A stretch of 41,793 nt of DNA, taken from positions 1 to 41,793 of the forward strand of contig PXOU01000015.1 in assembly GCA_003022365.1 (NCBI GenBank). The letters are read 5' to 3'. How positions within the stretch are numbered: the first letter of the stretch is position 1; each line of letters begins with the position of its first letter. Shown here in pieces: positions 24,290 through 32,023 of this stretch. Origin of the DNA: Candidatus Saccharibacteria bacterium QS_5_54_17 (GTDB lineage Bacteria > Patescibacteriota > Saccharimonadia > QS-5-54-17). The notes under the pieces are model-generated. The model did no database searches, was not told the DNA's origin, and worked only from the letters and a program-made list of their open reading frames with translations. The position numbers were made by a program, and so were the translations under genes.

Positions 24290-25159
24290 ATGCACCCTTT
24301 GGCAATACTGCGGTCCGTTAAACACACATTCTGGCCCGGATTCAATAACTCCTTCCACCCCTACGTGATACGGGTACCGGCGCTGGCGGTAGCCACCGGA
24401 TGCCTGCTCCTGGTGCAGGTGGCGGGGTACGTCGACGGGCGAACCGGGGATACGCTGGGCATCGCCCAGAACATTACCGAGGATGAACTGCTACGTCAAA
24501 CCAACCGGCAACGCCGGGACGTTGGTTTACGGCCGTTGCGGGAAGACCGGCGACTGGCCGCGGCCGCCCGGGATAAAGCCGAACACATGCTCCAGCGGGG
24601 ATATTGGAGCCATTACGGACCGGAGGGAACCACGCCATGGAGCTTCATCAAAAACCATGACTATGACTATCAATACGCCGGTGAGAATCTCGCCAAGGGA
24701 TTCCAGACCAGCAGCGGGGTGACGGACGGATGGCTCAACAGTCCCGGTCACCGGGAGAATTTACTTGGTGGGGAGTACCAGCATATCGGGATCGCTGCGG
24801 CGGATGGGTATCTAAACGGGGAGCAGACGACAGTGGTAGTGGCCATGTACGGCTCCACACGGCCGCCGAACGGCGGAGCGCCGATCCGGCCAAGCGATAA
24901 CGGAATGGTCCTGCCCGCCACCCAGACCTACTCTCCTGCCGAACCCTTGAGTGTGGTGCGGACCATGCCGCCGGCCGCCCAGCTGGGAGCTGCGGTGGCG
25001 CTGATGCTGGGAGTAGTATATCTGGCTCAGCATGTCACCCTGCGGCGCAAACACTTACTCTGGGACGCCCACGTTCATCCGCGTCCCGTCTTGCAATCCA
25101 TGCTGCTGGTGGGGATCGTGGTAGTATTGATCCAGACAAGCTATGGAGCGGTCGGATGA
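24290..25159 (+). CDS. Membrane-anchored CAP (SCP/PR-1-like) domain protein
   Basis: 289 residues. After a basic N terminus and a membrane helix (~30-48) comes a CAP domain (LLRQTNRQRRDVGLRPL ... to ~200). Its cavity residues are visible: His in GYWSHYG, Glu in AGENLAKGF and His in SPGHRENLLG, followed by HIGIA. Two further hydrophobic segments occur near the C terminus (LGAAVALMLGVVYLA and MLLVGIVVVLIQTS), which is unusual for CAP proteins. Bacterial CAP proteins are extracytoplasmic with poorly known roles (lipid, protein or wall binding). The stop overlaps the next small membrane gene (ATGA). GCGGGA precedes the ATG as a weak ribosome binding site. Confidence 0.88.
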   Translation: MHPLAILRSVKHTFWPGFNNSFHPYVIRVPALAVATGCLLLVQVAGYVDGRTGDTLGIAQNITEDELLRQTNRQRRDVGLRPLREDRRLAAAARDKAEHMLQRGYWSHYGPEGTTPWSFIKNHDYDYQYAGENLAKGFQTSSGVTDGWLNSPGHRENLLGGEYQHIGIAAADGYLNGEQTTVVVAMYGSTRPPNGGAPIRPSDNGMVLPATQTYSPAEPLSVVRTMPPAAQLGAAVALMLGVVYLAQHVTLRRKHLLWDAHVHPRPVLQSMLLVGIVVVLIQTSYGAVG

Positions 25160-25392
25160 GCCGATATATGGGTTGGATGTTGGTGGTCGTGATGGCCGTG
25201 GCGGTGTATTTCGGGTTCCGGATGGTGCCGTCGCCGGGGTCGCTGTTGATCGCGGGCGCCGCCGTGGGCGTGTTCATCGGCTATTTGGTCTACGAACACG
25301 TGGCCGAGCGGGAACACATCCCCAACCGGACGGTCGTCGAGCAGTTGCTGCTAGGCATTCTGGTACTAGTCATCCTGGGTGCGCTGGTGTAG
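25156..25392 (+). CDS. Small multi-pass membrane protein
   Basis: 78 residues with three hydrophobic segments (MLVVVMAVAVYFGF, LLIAGAAVGVFIGYLV, LLLGILVLVILGALV). No family recognised. The ATG overlaps the CAP gene stop (ATGA), so the two are translationally coupled and may form a membrane unit. Its last 27 bases overlap the convergent methyltransferase gene. Confidence 0.72.
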   Translation: MSRYMGWMLVVVMAVAVYFGFRMVPSPGSLLIAGAAVGVFIGYLVYEHVAEREHIPNRTVVEQLLLGILVLVILGALV

Positions 25393-25878
25393 TTTGGTGT
25401 AACAGCCATACAGGGCAACCCCGCAGGCAGTGGCGGCGTTCAACGATGCTTTGGCTGTGGTTTCCTGGGGGATTTGGATGCATCCGGCAGTCCGGGCCAG
25501 TGCACGTCCGGATACGCCCTCCAATTCGTTGCCGATAATCAACGCCAGGGGTGGGCGGGGCGTAAAATCGGGCAGTCCTGTGGCCTCGGACGTCTGCTCG
25601 AGGGCGTACACCGAAGCTGTGAATTGCTGTTGGAAGTCGTCAATGCGTGGGAAATGCCGGACCGTTAACGCCTCCTCCGCCCCAAGCGCAGTTTTGGCGA
25701 TGGCCCGGTGTGCCCGGGAAGCGATATGTGGCAGCCGGGAATCATCCCATCGTCGCGGGTAGGGCGTCACGCCCAGGCACGCCATGTCTCGGATGCCGAA
25801 CGCAGCGGCGCTGCGCATAATGGCGCCTACGTTATGGGCGCTGCGGATGTTATCCAGAACCAGGGTGATTTGTTCCAT
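25366..25878 (-). CDS. SpoU/TrmH-family RNA methyltransferase
   Basis: 170 residues of the SPOUT superfamily, which 2'-O-methylates ribose in tRNA or rRNA using S-adenosylmethionine. Motif 1 LDNIRSAHNVGAIMRSA, motif 2 LALIIGNELEGVS and motif 3 IQIPQETTAKASLNAATACGVALY, which form the knot and cofactor site, are all present. There is no N-terminal substrate-binding extension, so the target is unknown. The track start (25902) lies at the -10 box; ATG 25878 (MEQITLVLDNIRS) is preferred. An extended -10 (TGCTATAGT, 25902-25910 on the minus strand) precedes it. It overlaps the upstream small membrane gene tail to tail. Confidence 0.9.
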   Translation of the reverse strand: MEQITLVLDNIRSAHNVGAIMRSAAAFGIRDMACLGVTPYPRRWDDSRLPHIASRAHRAIAKTALGAEEALTVRHFPRIDDFQQQFTASVYALEQTSEATGLPDFTPRPPLALIIGNELEGVSGRALARTAGCIQIPQETTAKASLNAATACGVALYGCYTKLHQRTQDD

Positions 25879-25923
25879 ACACGAATATATTCTACAATAC
25901 AACTATAGCAAAGGCGGTAGCCG

Positions 25924-26400
25924 GTGGCGTCTTCAGGCGAACGTGTTTATAATCAACCCGAATCACCTGAACCGGAGCAGATTCCGGCAGCGGATTTCCT
26001 GGCGTCTTTACAACGCGAACCAGTAGTTGATCAACCAGCGGATTTACGGCAGTATTTGCAAGGCTACAACCAGGACACGCAGCTTGAGCGGATAAAGACG
26101 GTACGCGACCAGGCTCATCAGGCACTTATGTATGATGATGCCAACAACCCGGTAAAACTATCAGAACATCCCCAGCTGCCCTTTATATCAGACAACCGGA
26201 CCCTCTTCGAGGACATACTTATTCGCGATGGGCAGGGTGACACAGTCGATATGGAACAAATGATTAGTGATGATGATCGTTTCCAAGCAATAAACAGTCA
26301 ACATAAGCGATTTAGTAACGATCGGGAGATAGTGGCGACCGTGAAAACAACGCGGATGCTGGTTGCCGCGGAATTATTCATGCGAGAATTCGATCTTTAG
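25924..26400 (+). CDS. Unknown 158-aa acidic protein
   Basis: A soluble-looking protein, acidic and Gln/Asp-rich, with no signal, membrane segment or recognised motif. Start GTG 25924 is preceded by AAAGGCGG with good spacing and by -10-like sequences (TACAAT 25893-25898, TATAGC 25904-25909) overlapping the divergent methyltransferase promoter. An insertion sequence begins 16 bases after its stop. Coding potential is supported by the intact frame and ribosome binding site, but conservation is unknown. Confidence 0.6.
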   Translation: MASSGERVYNQPESPEPEQIPAADFLASLQREPVVDQPADLRQYLQGYNQDTQLERIKTVRDQAHQALMYDDANNPVKLSEHPQLPFISDNRTLFEDILIRDGQGDTVDMEQMISDDDRFQAINSQHKRFSNDREIVATVKTTRMLVAAELFMREFDL

Positions 26401-26416
26401 GTAAATTGAGGCGGAA

Positions 26417-26443
26417 ATCGCATAATTCTCACTAACGATGCGA
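26417..26443. repeat. Left terminal inverted repeat of the IS
   Basis: It pairs with 27436-27462 over ~27 bases with a few mismatches and single-base gaps. The shared cores are ATCGCA, TCTCAC and ATGCGAC. Confidence 0.75.
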
Positions 26444-26450
26444 CAAATCC

Positions 26451-26479
26451 TTAAACAAAAAAGGCGACACCCGTATACT
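26451..26479 (+). promoter_or_regulatory. Transposase promoter
   Basis: TTAAAC (26451-26456), 17 bp, TATACT (26474-26479). The same arrangement (TTAAAT, 17 bp, TATACT) is kept in the second IS end at 41728-41756, which supports it as functional. Confidence 0.55.
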
Positions 26480-26518
26480 TGTCTCTAGTTAGTAACTAAT
26501 ACAAGAAAGGGGGTCGCC

Positions 26519-27436
26519 ATGACCAGTATAGCAACTATATCAATCTATGAGCATGCCTGGAGGCTGCATCAGCAAACAATCCCGGTGGATACTATCGCCG
26601 CCGAGGTAGGGAGACACCGGGCAACCATCTACCGATGGTTTCGGGATATCAAGCGCATCGGTATCCGCGAGTTCGTCCGGCGTAAGCGCCAGTGCAAACA
26701 CCGCCGGCCCCGAGCCCGGACACCTGAGTACGTCATCCAGAAGATCGTTGACCTGCGGGTCGAGACCGGCTGGTGTGGCCAGAAGATACAAAAAGAACTG
26801 CGGCAGGAGCACGGTATCAGACTGGGACTTGCCACTATCTACCGCTGGCTGCACGCCCGCATGCACACGGCAGTGGTGGGCGTGCGCAAGTACCACAAAC
26901 ACCAAGCCATGGTAACTGCCTCAGCTCCCCGGCAGGTGGTTGAACACGACACGGTCGACTTGGGGGAATTGTATGCCTACACTGCTCTGGATATCTTTAC
27001 CAAGGAACCCAGTGTCTTCATCGGCACCGACCTGGAGATGGAGACCGGAGCCCGGGCCTTCGCCCATCATCACGGATACTACGGTGACACGGAGTTACAC
27101 CAGTCCGACAACGGCAGCGAGTTCCGAACCGATTTCGTAGCCGCTGTGGAGGATACGGGGGCCAAGCACCGCTACTCCCGGCCCTACAAGAAGAACGAAC
27201 AGGCCCATATCGAAAACTTTAACAAGGCTTTACGCAGCGAGTGCCTGGGCAAAGCGTACTACAGCACATCCGAGCTGGCGGAAGTCCAGCAGAAGGTAGA
27301 CGAGTTCATCCGCCACTACATCCACCAGCGTTGGCACATGGGCCTACCGGACATGATAACCCCGGCTCAGTTCCAAGAATGGTACGCCAACGACCCCGAA
27401 CGTGCTAAAGTAGCGTTAGAGAAAGTATACGGGTAG
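26519..27436 (+). CDS. IS481-like transposase
   Basis: 305 residues. An N-terminal helix-turn-helix region (IPVDTIAAEVGRHRATIYRWF) and a second one (ATIYRWLHAR, ~105) precede an RNase H-like integrase core. The catalytic triad is D144 (EHDTVD), D197 (HQSDNGSEF) and E232 (IENFNKAL), with the last two exactly 35 residues apart. The frame is intact with a strong AAAGGGGG ribosome binding site, so the protein is probably active. The stop codon overlaps the right inverted repeat. Confidence 0.93.
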   Translation: MTSIATISIYEHAWRLHQQTIPVDTIAAEVGRHRATIYRWFRDIKRIGIREFVRRKRQCKHRRPRARTPEYVIQKIVDLRVETGWCGQKIQKELRQEHGIRLGLATIYRWLHARMHTAVVGVRKYHKHQAMVTASAPRQVVEHDTVDLGELYAYTALDIFTKEPSVFIGTDLEMETGARAFAHHHGYYGDTELHQSDNGSEFRTDFVAAVEDTGAKHRYSRPYKKNEQAHIENFNKALRSECLGKAYYSTSELAEVQQKVDEFIRHYIHQRWHMGLPDMITPAQFQEWYANDPERAKVALEKVYG

Positions 27437-27462
27437 TCGCATTTGCGGTGAGACTTTGCGAT
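27436..27462. repeat. Right terminal inverted repeat of the IS
   Basis: Reverse complement resembles the left end at 26417-26443. It overlaps the transposase stop codon and ends 40 bases before rplS. Confidence 0.75.
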
Positions 27463-27502
27463 GCTTGAACAGCAGATATAAAGTTGTTAGTGTAGGCACG
27501 TT

Positions 27503-28174
27503 ATGCCATCCGTGATAGCGCAATTCGAGCAAGCCCAACAGAAGTCAAGAACCCCCCACGTACGCTCAGGGGATACCGTGCGGGTGCACCAGCGCATCGT
27601 GGAAGGCAACAAAGTCCGCACCCAGGGATTTGAAGGTGTCGTTATCCGCACCAAACAGATGAATTCCTTGATGGCCTCAATCACCGTACGCCGGATATCC
27701 AGTGGTGTCGGGGTAGAAAAGACGTTCAAGCTGCACGCGCCGAACGTGGAGAAAGTCGAAATACTGCGCCGTTCCAAGGTCCGGCGGAATTACTTGAGTT
27801 TCCTGCGCCAACGCCAGGGCAAATCCGCCCGGCTCCAGGAAATTTCATTCGACCCTTCAGCTTCGGAGGTCTCGGAAACTGAAGCAGGAGTTTCGGTCGT
27901 GGAGGAAGCCGAAGAAGAGGCACCCGTTACTCCGGTCGAAGAACGCCAACAGGCCAAAGAAGACCCCCAAGAAGGGACACACGAAGAAACAGACGAGGAA
28001 ACAACCAAAGAAGAATCAGCTCCCGCCAACAACGACGAAGTAGACGTAGGAGACACCGGTACTGACGCCGGTAATAACAATGACACACCGGATGACTCAC
28101 CGGGTGCTGATGATACGGAAAAAGATTCCCAGTCAAATAATTCCGAGTCGGATGACAAGGAAGCCGACTCCTAA
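27503..28174 (+). CDS. rplS: Ribosomal protein L19 with a long acidic C-terminal extension
   Basis: 223 residues, about twice the usual length. Residues 1-113 are a complete L19 (VRSGDTVRVHQRIVEGNKVRTQGFEGVVI, ITVRRISSGVGVEKTFKLHAP, KVRRNYLSFLR), which sits at the 30S-50S interface. The remaining ~105 residues are low complexity and very acidic (ETDEETTKEESAP, DDTEKDSQSNNSESDDKEADS) and have no counterpart in typical L19. The start codon has no clear ribosome binding site. A possible extended -10 (TGT TAGTGT, ending 27493) lies nine bases before it, with TTGAAC at 27465-27470 just outside the IS. A weak hairpin (28147-28154 with 28177-28184) spans the stop. Confidence 0.92.
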   Translation: MPSVIAQFEQAQQKSRTPHVRSGDTVRVHQRIVEGNKVRTQGFEGVVIRTKQMNSLMASITVRRISSGVGVEKTFKLHAPNVEKVEILRRSKVRRNYLSFLRQRQGKSARLQEISFDPSASEVSETEAGVSVVEEAEEEAPVTPVEERQQAKEDPQEGTHEETDEETTKEESAPANNDEVDVGDTGTDAGNNNDTPDDSPGADDTEKDSQSNNSESDDKEADS

Positions 28175-28225
28175 CCCATCCGACTACTCCCAGATAGCGG
28201 TTTTTACTTATTACGCCCCCCAAAG

Positions 28226-28234
28226 TGCTATAGT
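28226..28234 (+). promoter_or_regulatory. Extended -10 promoter of rnhB, leaderless arrangement
   Basis: TGC plus TATAGT ends eight bases before the rnhB ATG. No ribosome binding site is present. Confidence 0.5.
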
Positions 28235-28242
28235 AGACACAC

Positions 28243-28827
28243 ATGGGCAATGCGTTGACGATCGGCATTGATGAAGTCGGGCGGGGACCATGGGCAGGCC
28301 CGTTGGTGGCGGTTGCCGTCTGTCTGTCTGACCAGGCGAACCTCAGCGGATTGGCCGACTCGAAGCAACTTTCTCCCGCCAAACGGACGCGTCTGCTCCG
28401 GGACATCCGGCAACAGGCCCACGCGATCGGTATCGGATGGTCGGCACCCGCCCGTATTGATCGTCTCGGTTTAGGTGCCAGTACCGGGCGAGCTATGCGC
28501 GCGGCTTGGTCACAACTGCCTTCCGAGCATGGGAAGCGGACGGTATACATAGACGGTGACACCGATTTTTTGGCTGATATAGCTTCTCCCACGCAGTGTG
28601 TACCCCGAGGCGACCAGCAAGAGTCCGCCATCAGCGCCGCCTCCATCGTGGCCAAAGTCGCCCGGGACCGATTCATGCAAACGTGCGCCGAAATCTTTCC
28701 CGGTTACGGATTCGAAGCTCATGTAGGCTACGGGACCGCCCAACATAAAGCCGCTCTTTCCCGATTGGGACCATGTGCTCTGCATCGATATAGTTTTTCA
28801 CCGGTAAAACGGGTAAGTAATAAGTAA
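28243..28827 (+). CDS. rnhB: Ribonuclease HII
   Basis: 194 residues, a normal RNase HII, which cleaves RNA in RNA-DNA hybrids and removes misincorporated ribonucleotides. The catalytic GIDEVGRGPWAGPLV motif carries Asp10 and Glu11. DSKQLSPAKR and ESAISAASIVAKVARDRFM, with the YGFEAHVGYGTAQHKAAL region, complete the family pattern. Its last four codons (VSNK-stop) fall in a 7-bp tandem repeat, so the C terminus could change with repeat number. Confidence 0.96.
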   Translation: MGNALTIGIDEVGRGPWAGPLVAVAVCLSDQANLSGLADSKQLSPAKRTRLLRDIRQQAHAIGIGWSAPARIDRLGLGASTGRAMRAAWSQLPSEHGKRTVYIDGDTDFLADIASPTQCVPRGDQQESAISAASIVAKVARDRFMQTCAEIFPGYGFEAHVGYGTAQHKAALSRLGPCALHRYSFSPVKRVSNK

Positions 28828-28848
28828 TAAGTAGTAAGTAATAAGTTA
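28814..28848. repeat. Five tandem 7-bp repeats between rnhB and yraN
   Basis: Units TAAGTAA, TAAGTAA, TAAGTAG, TAAGTAA and TAAGTTA run head to tail. They include the rnhB stop codon and run up to the A of the yraN ATG. Because the unit is seven bases and rich in stop codons, loss or gain of a unit shifts the frame but still ends rnhB quickly. Confidence 0.85.
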
Positions 28849-29198
28849 TGAATGACGGCCAAAAGGCAGAGGAGTTTGCGGCCAGATATATAACTTCGCG
28901 CGGGCTAAAGATAGTAGAGCGGAATTGGAAGACCTATTGGTGTGAGATCGACATTGTAGCCACCCACAAGAAGACGGTACACATAGTGGAAGTCAAACAC
29001 CGCAAAAGCGGCCGACACGGAGCGGCGTTGGAATATATTACCGACACCAAGAAACAGCAGCTGTGCTTGGCGGCGCAGCACTGGGTAACGGAGAACGGGT
29101 GGCGTGGTGACTGCCAGATCGATGCCATCGGCATCACCGGCGATATCGAACTCAACAATCTCCGCTATGTACCCGGGGCGATCGAAGTTGACCAGTAG
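28848..29198 (+). CDS. YraN family (UPF0102) endonuclease-like protein
   Basis: 116 residues of UPF0102, a small PD-(D/E)xK nuclease-fold family often found next to rnhB. Family features are GQKAEEFAARYITSRGLKIVERNW, the acidic EIDIVA and the VEVKHRKS segment, matching the E-D-(Q/E)xK nuclease pattern. The biological role is unclear. It follows rnhB through a 7-bp tandem repeat and is convergent with the aminopeptidase gene. Confidence 0.92.
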   Translation: MNDGQKAEEFAARYITSRGLKIVERNWKTYWCEIDIVATHKKTVHIVEVKHRKSGRHGAALEYITDTKKQQLCLAAQHWVTENGWRGDCQIDAIGITGDIELNNLRYVPGAIEVDQ

Positions 29199-29252
29199 CG
29201 GGTAAGTGGTCAAACAGGCAGGCGAAGAACACAACACCAGTCTTTTGACGGA

Positions 29253-31745
29253 CTAAGACTCAGCCAGTTTTTGCACCGATTCGCTATCGCGGTCGTACCA
29301 CCCGTCTTGGATGTGGATGTGCTCGATTGCCTGGTCGAGGCTGCGGTCCGGGACGGTGCCGCGGAAGAAGTTTTCCAATTCCGCGGCTTTGTCTTGGTCA
29401 GCGAAACTGCGGGCGGCCAGTTTGGGAAAGCCGGGAAAGGCGTGGCTACCGCGGAAATTGTCGTCCAGCCATTGCCAGTTGTCCTGCATCCATTGCCAAG
29501 CCGGCTCCGCGGCATTCTGGTTGGAAAAGAGATAAGCCAGCCAATGCCGGACCTCCTGTTTGCGAACTGCATCAGAGGTGATCATTCCCAAAGAGCGCTC
29601 GATCAATGATTCCTGGGAGAAACTACACAGTGCCTGGGCGAGGCGCATCTTTTCTTCATCAAAGTCGGCTTGGTTGTGCATGGTCTGCAGCATTTCATAT
29701 ACATTTTCGTCGCCACTCCGGGCCACAGTGGTGTATACGGTCCGGCGTATATCGGGGTCGATGGCTTGGCCGCTTTGGAATCGGCGGAACGCTTCTTGGC
29801 TGACGGGTTCTACATTACACCGGGCGGCCAAGTCTAGTATGACCGGACGCAGGAGCGCTTCGAAGACCGATTCATCTTCGCTTCCGTCCCATCCGATCCG
29901 TGCCAGCTGAGTGCCGGTCAGCTCCGGGCCGAAAATGCGTGCCAATGTGTTTTCGCCGAAGACGCGCTGGAGTTGTGTCAGTTGCGAAGACACCAGTTCC
30001 CATACCACGTAACTTTCTTCATCTTTGATGTTACCCAAGGTGGAAAGTACGGATGCAGTGTCCGTATACCCGGCTTTGGCCAGTTCGAAGGTGTCGTCTA
30101 TGAGTCCCAGCCGGTCTAACGGGGAAAATTGTAAGTAATTTCCGAATAAACGCTTTAGATCATCTTCAGTATGCTCCACGCGGAAGAATCCGCTGCGTCC
30201 GGCGTTGAGTTTGGCTGCCGTAGCCGGAGCTTCCTTCCACTCGTCGCTGGGCCGGTCCAGCAGGAAGGTCGGTTGGTGATCGACGGCGCTGACGGGCACG
30301 TACCAGGTTTGCTCATCTTCGTCCGCTTCACCGGGGAGTAGCTTGAATCGCTGCTGGGTTAACCGCAGACCAGCTTCCGATGCTTCGTATCGAATGAGCG
30401 GATAGCCGCTTTGCCCGGTCCAGTTAGACATGAAGTCCGTGACCGGTTTTTGGGATACTTCTTCCAATGCCTGCCACAAATCCTCGGTCCGGGCATTACC
30501 ATAGGCGTACCGCTCCAGGTACCGGGAAAGACCGCGCTGGAAGTCTTCGCCGCCCAGATAGGCATGCAGCATGTGCAGGATGCTGGCACCTTTTTTGTAA
30601 GAAATGGCGTCGAATATCTCATCAATTTCTTCCGGATCGTGTATGGGGACTTCAACGGGATGCGTGTTTTGCAAGCTGTCCAGCCGCATTCCCGCGATCT
30701 GGTCATTGGAGATAAATTGCTCCCAGACATTCCACTCCGGATATATGTGATCAACGGCCAGGTTGGCCATCCAGGTAGCAAACCCTTCGTTCAGCCATAG
30801 GTCGTTCCACCATTGCATGGTAACCAGATTGCCGAACCACTGGTGCGTTAATTCGTGGGCAATGACATTGGCGGCGAACTGTTTGGTGGCCAGCGAGGTG
30901 TTTTCCGGGTCAACCAGCAGGACCGCTTCCCGGAAGGTTATGCATCCCCAATTCTCCATAGCGCCGGCAGCGAAGTCCGGCAGTGCTATGAGATCGCACT
31001 TTTCCAGAGGGTAGGGAATTTCGTAATACTGGTTGTAAAAATCGAGCGCGGCGGTGGCTGTCTGCAGGGCGAATTCAGTATAGGCGACCTGCTCGGGCGT
31101 GGCGTAGACCCGGACCGTGACGCCATCGGCGGTCTGGCTTTCCGTGTAGTCAATGTCGCCGACGACCAAGGCCAATAGATAGGTCGACATAACGGGCGTA
31201 TCCTGGAATGTAACGGAAGAAGTTTCTTCGTCTACCCGGGTTACATCGGCTATGGATGTATTGGAAACGGCTGTTTGTTGGCTGGGTATGTCCACGCTGA
31301 GCCTGAAAGTGGATTTGGCTTCGGGTTCGTCGATGCAGGGAAAGACTTCGCGGGCATGGTTGGCCTCGAACTGGGTTGCCAAAATGTATTCTTCCCGGCC
31401 GTTCCGGGTGAATCGGCTCCAGTAAAGTCCGTGCATGGTGTCTTTGATAAGGCCTTCATACTCGACTTCTATCCATGTATCGCCGGGTTCGAACGGCTCC
31501 GCCGCGGATACATGGAGGTGTTGATTTTCCTTGTCAAGTTCGGCTGCAGCCGGTTCATCGTTGACGTGGATGTCATGAACGGTGAGGCCGGCCGCGTGCA
31601 ATGTGATGGAGGAGGATTTTTCGGGTAGATCCCCGGTTATCAATGTCGTCGCCCGGAAGGTCGATCCGGCATAATCGGGTTTCAGGTGAATGTCGTACCG
31701 CCCGGGATGAAAGTATCTATGTAGTCGTTCAACGTCTTCTGACAT
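29253..31745 (-). CDS. M1 family zinc aminopeptidase
   Basis: 830 residues, complete, with the usual M1 layout: an N-terminal beta-sandwich, catalytic domain and an ERAP1-like helical C-terminal domain. The exopeptidase motif GAMENWG is at ~259, the zinc site HELTHQWFGN at ~293-302 with the second Glu in LNEGFATW, and the transition-state Tyr lies in AISYKKGASILHM. It removes N-terminal residues from peptides. No signal peptide is visible, so it is probably cytoplasmic and supports growth on peptides. The ATG lies six bases after an extended -10 box on the minus strand. It is divergent from nusA. Confidence 0.96.
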   Translation of the reverse strand: MSEDVERLHRYFHPGRYDIHLKPDYAGSTFRATTLITGDLPEKSSSITLHAAGLTVHDIHVNDEPAAAELDKENQHLHVSAAEPFEPGDTWIEVEYEGLIKDTMHGLYWSRFTRNGREEYILATQFEANHAREVFPCIDEPEAKSTFRLSVDIPSQQTAVSNTSIADVTRVDEETSSVTFQDTPVMSTYLLALVVGDIDYTESQTADGVTVRVYATPEQVAYTEFALQTATAALDFYNQYYEIPYPLEKCDLIALPDFAAGAMENWGCITFREAVLLVDPENTSLATKQFAANVIAHELTHQWFGNLVTMQWWNDLWLNEGFATWMANLAVDHIYPEWNVWEQFISNDQIAGMRLDSLQNTHPVEVPIHDPEEIDEIFDAISYKKGASILHMLHAYLGGEDFQRGLSRYLERYAYGNARTEDLWQALEEVSQKPVTDFMSNWTGQSGYPLIRYEASEAGLRLTQQRFKLLPGEADEDEQTWYVPVSAVDHQPTFLLDRPSDEWKEAPATAAKLNAGRSGFFRVEHTEDDLKRLFGNYLQFSPLDRLGLIDDTFELAKAGYTDTASVLSTLGNIKDEESYVVWELVSSQLTQLQRVFGENTLARIFGPELTGTQLARIGWDGSEDESVFEALLRPVILDLAARCNVEPVSQEAFRRFQSGQAIDPDIRRTVYTTVARSGDENVYEMLQTMHNQADFDEEKMRLAQALCSFSQESLIERSLGMITSDAVRKQEVRHWLAYLFSNQNAAEPAWQWMQDNWQWLDDNFRGSHAFPGFPKLAARSFADQDKAAELENFFRGTVPDRSLDQAIEHIHIQDGWYDRDSESVQKLAES

Positions 31746-31751
31746 GAGCCT

Positions 31752-31760
31752 AATATACCA
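31752..31760 (-). promoter_or_regulatory. Extended -10 promoter of the aminopeptidase gene, leaderless arrangement
   Basis: On the minus strand TGG plus TATATT ends six bases before the ATG. Confidence 0.5.
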
Positions 31761-31861
31761 TGACGTAAGCGCCCCTTGTCCATTGGCCCAAGCTAGGGCA
31801 GCGCCTATTGGATGGCATTTATACCCGGTGATGGAGACACAAAAACCGGCAATTCACGTGG

Positions 31862-31883
31862 AAATATGATTTAAATCATATTT
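31862..31883. promoter_or_regulatory. Perfect 22-bp AT-rich palindrome flanked by CACGTG boxes
   Basis: AAATATGATTT followed directly by AAATCATATTT is a perfect 11+11 inverted repeat. CACGTG hexamers occur on both sides (31855-31860 and 31895-31900). It is in the 329-base gap between the divergent aminopeptidase and nusA genes, upstream of the nusA promoter, and is a candidate operator or structural element. Confidence 0.5.
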
Positions 31884-31966
31884 AAAATACCTGACACGTG
31901 GTGCCGGGGTGTTTGATTTCCGTGGTTATCCCGCGACGAGTACCCTTACGGCGCCGAACAGTTATT

Positions 31967-31996
31967 TTGACAACCGCTGACGTGCCGCGATATGCT
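31967..31996 (+). promoter_or_regulatory. Promoter of nusA
   Basis: A perfect TTGACA (31967-31972), 18 bp, then TATGCT (31991-31996). The leader would be ~70 nt and contain the hairpin at 32024-32048. Confidence 0.65.
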
Positions 31997-32023
31997 CAAG
32001 ACAGAAGCAACCTAAACCTGAAT

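Larger units (their letters stand above)
26417..27462 (+). mobile_element. Complete IS481-like insertion sequence (~1046 bp)
   Basis: One intact transposase gene is bracketed by imperfect terminal inverted repeats. The left end reads ATCGCATAATTCTCAC and the right end, reverse-complemented, reads ATCGCAAAGTCTCAC; both continue to an ATGCGAC block. A single-ORF element of ~1 kb with a D,D(35)E transposase fits IS481 or a near relative in the IS3 supergroup. No clear target duplication is seen (GCGGAA on the left, GCTTGAA on the right). It sits in the gap between the 158-aa gene and rplS. A related left end recurs at the right edge of the window. Confidence 0.88.

Noticed and set aside
26404-27470. 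Target-site duplication around the IS
   Set aside because: GCGGAA and GCTTGAA are only loosely alike; no exact duplication can be defined.
27927-28676. 249-aa minus-strand ORF across rplS and rnhB
   Set aside because: It covers two real genes in antisense and has no family features.
28814-28848. CRISPR array
   Set aside because: The units are 7 bp with no spacers; no other regularly spaced repeats were seen in the window.
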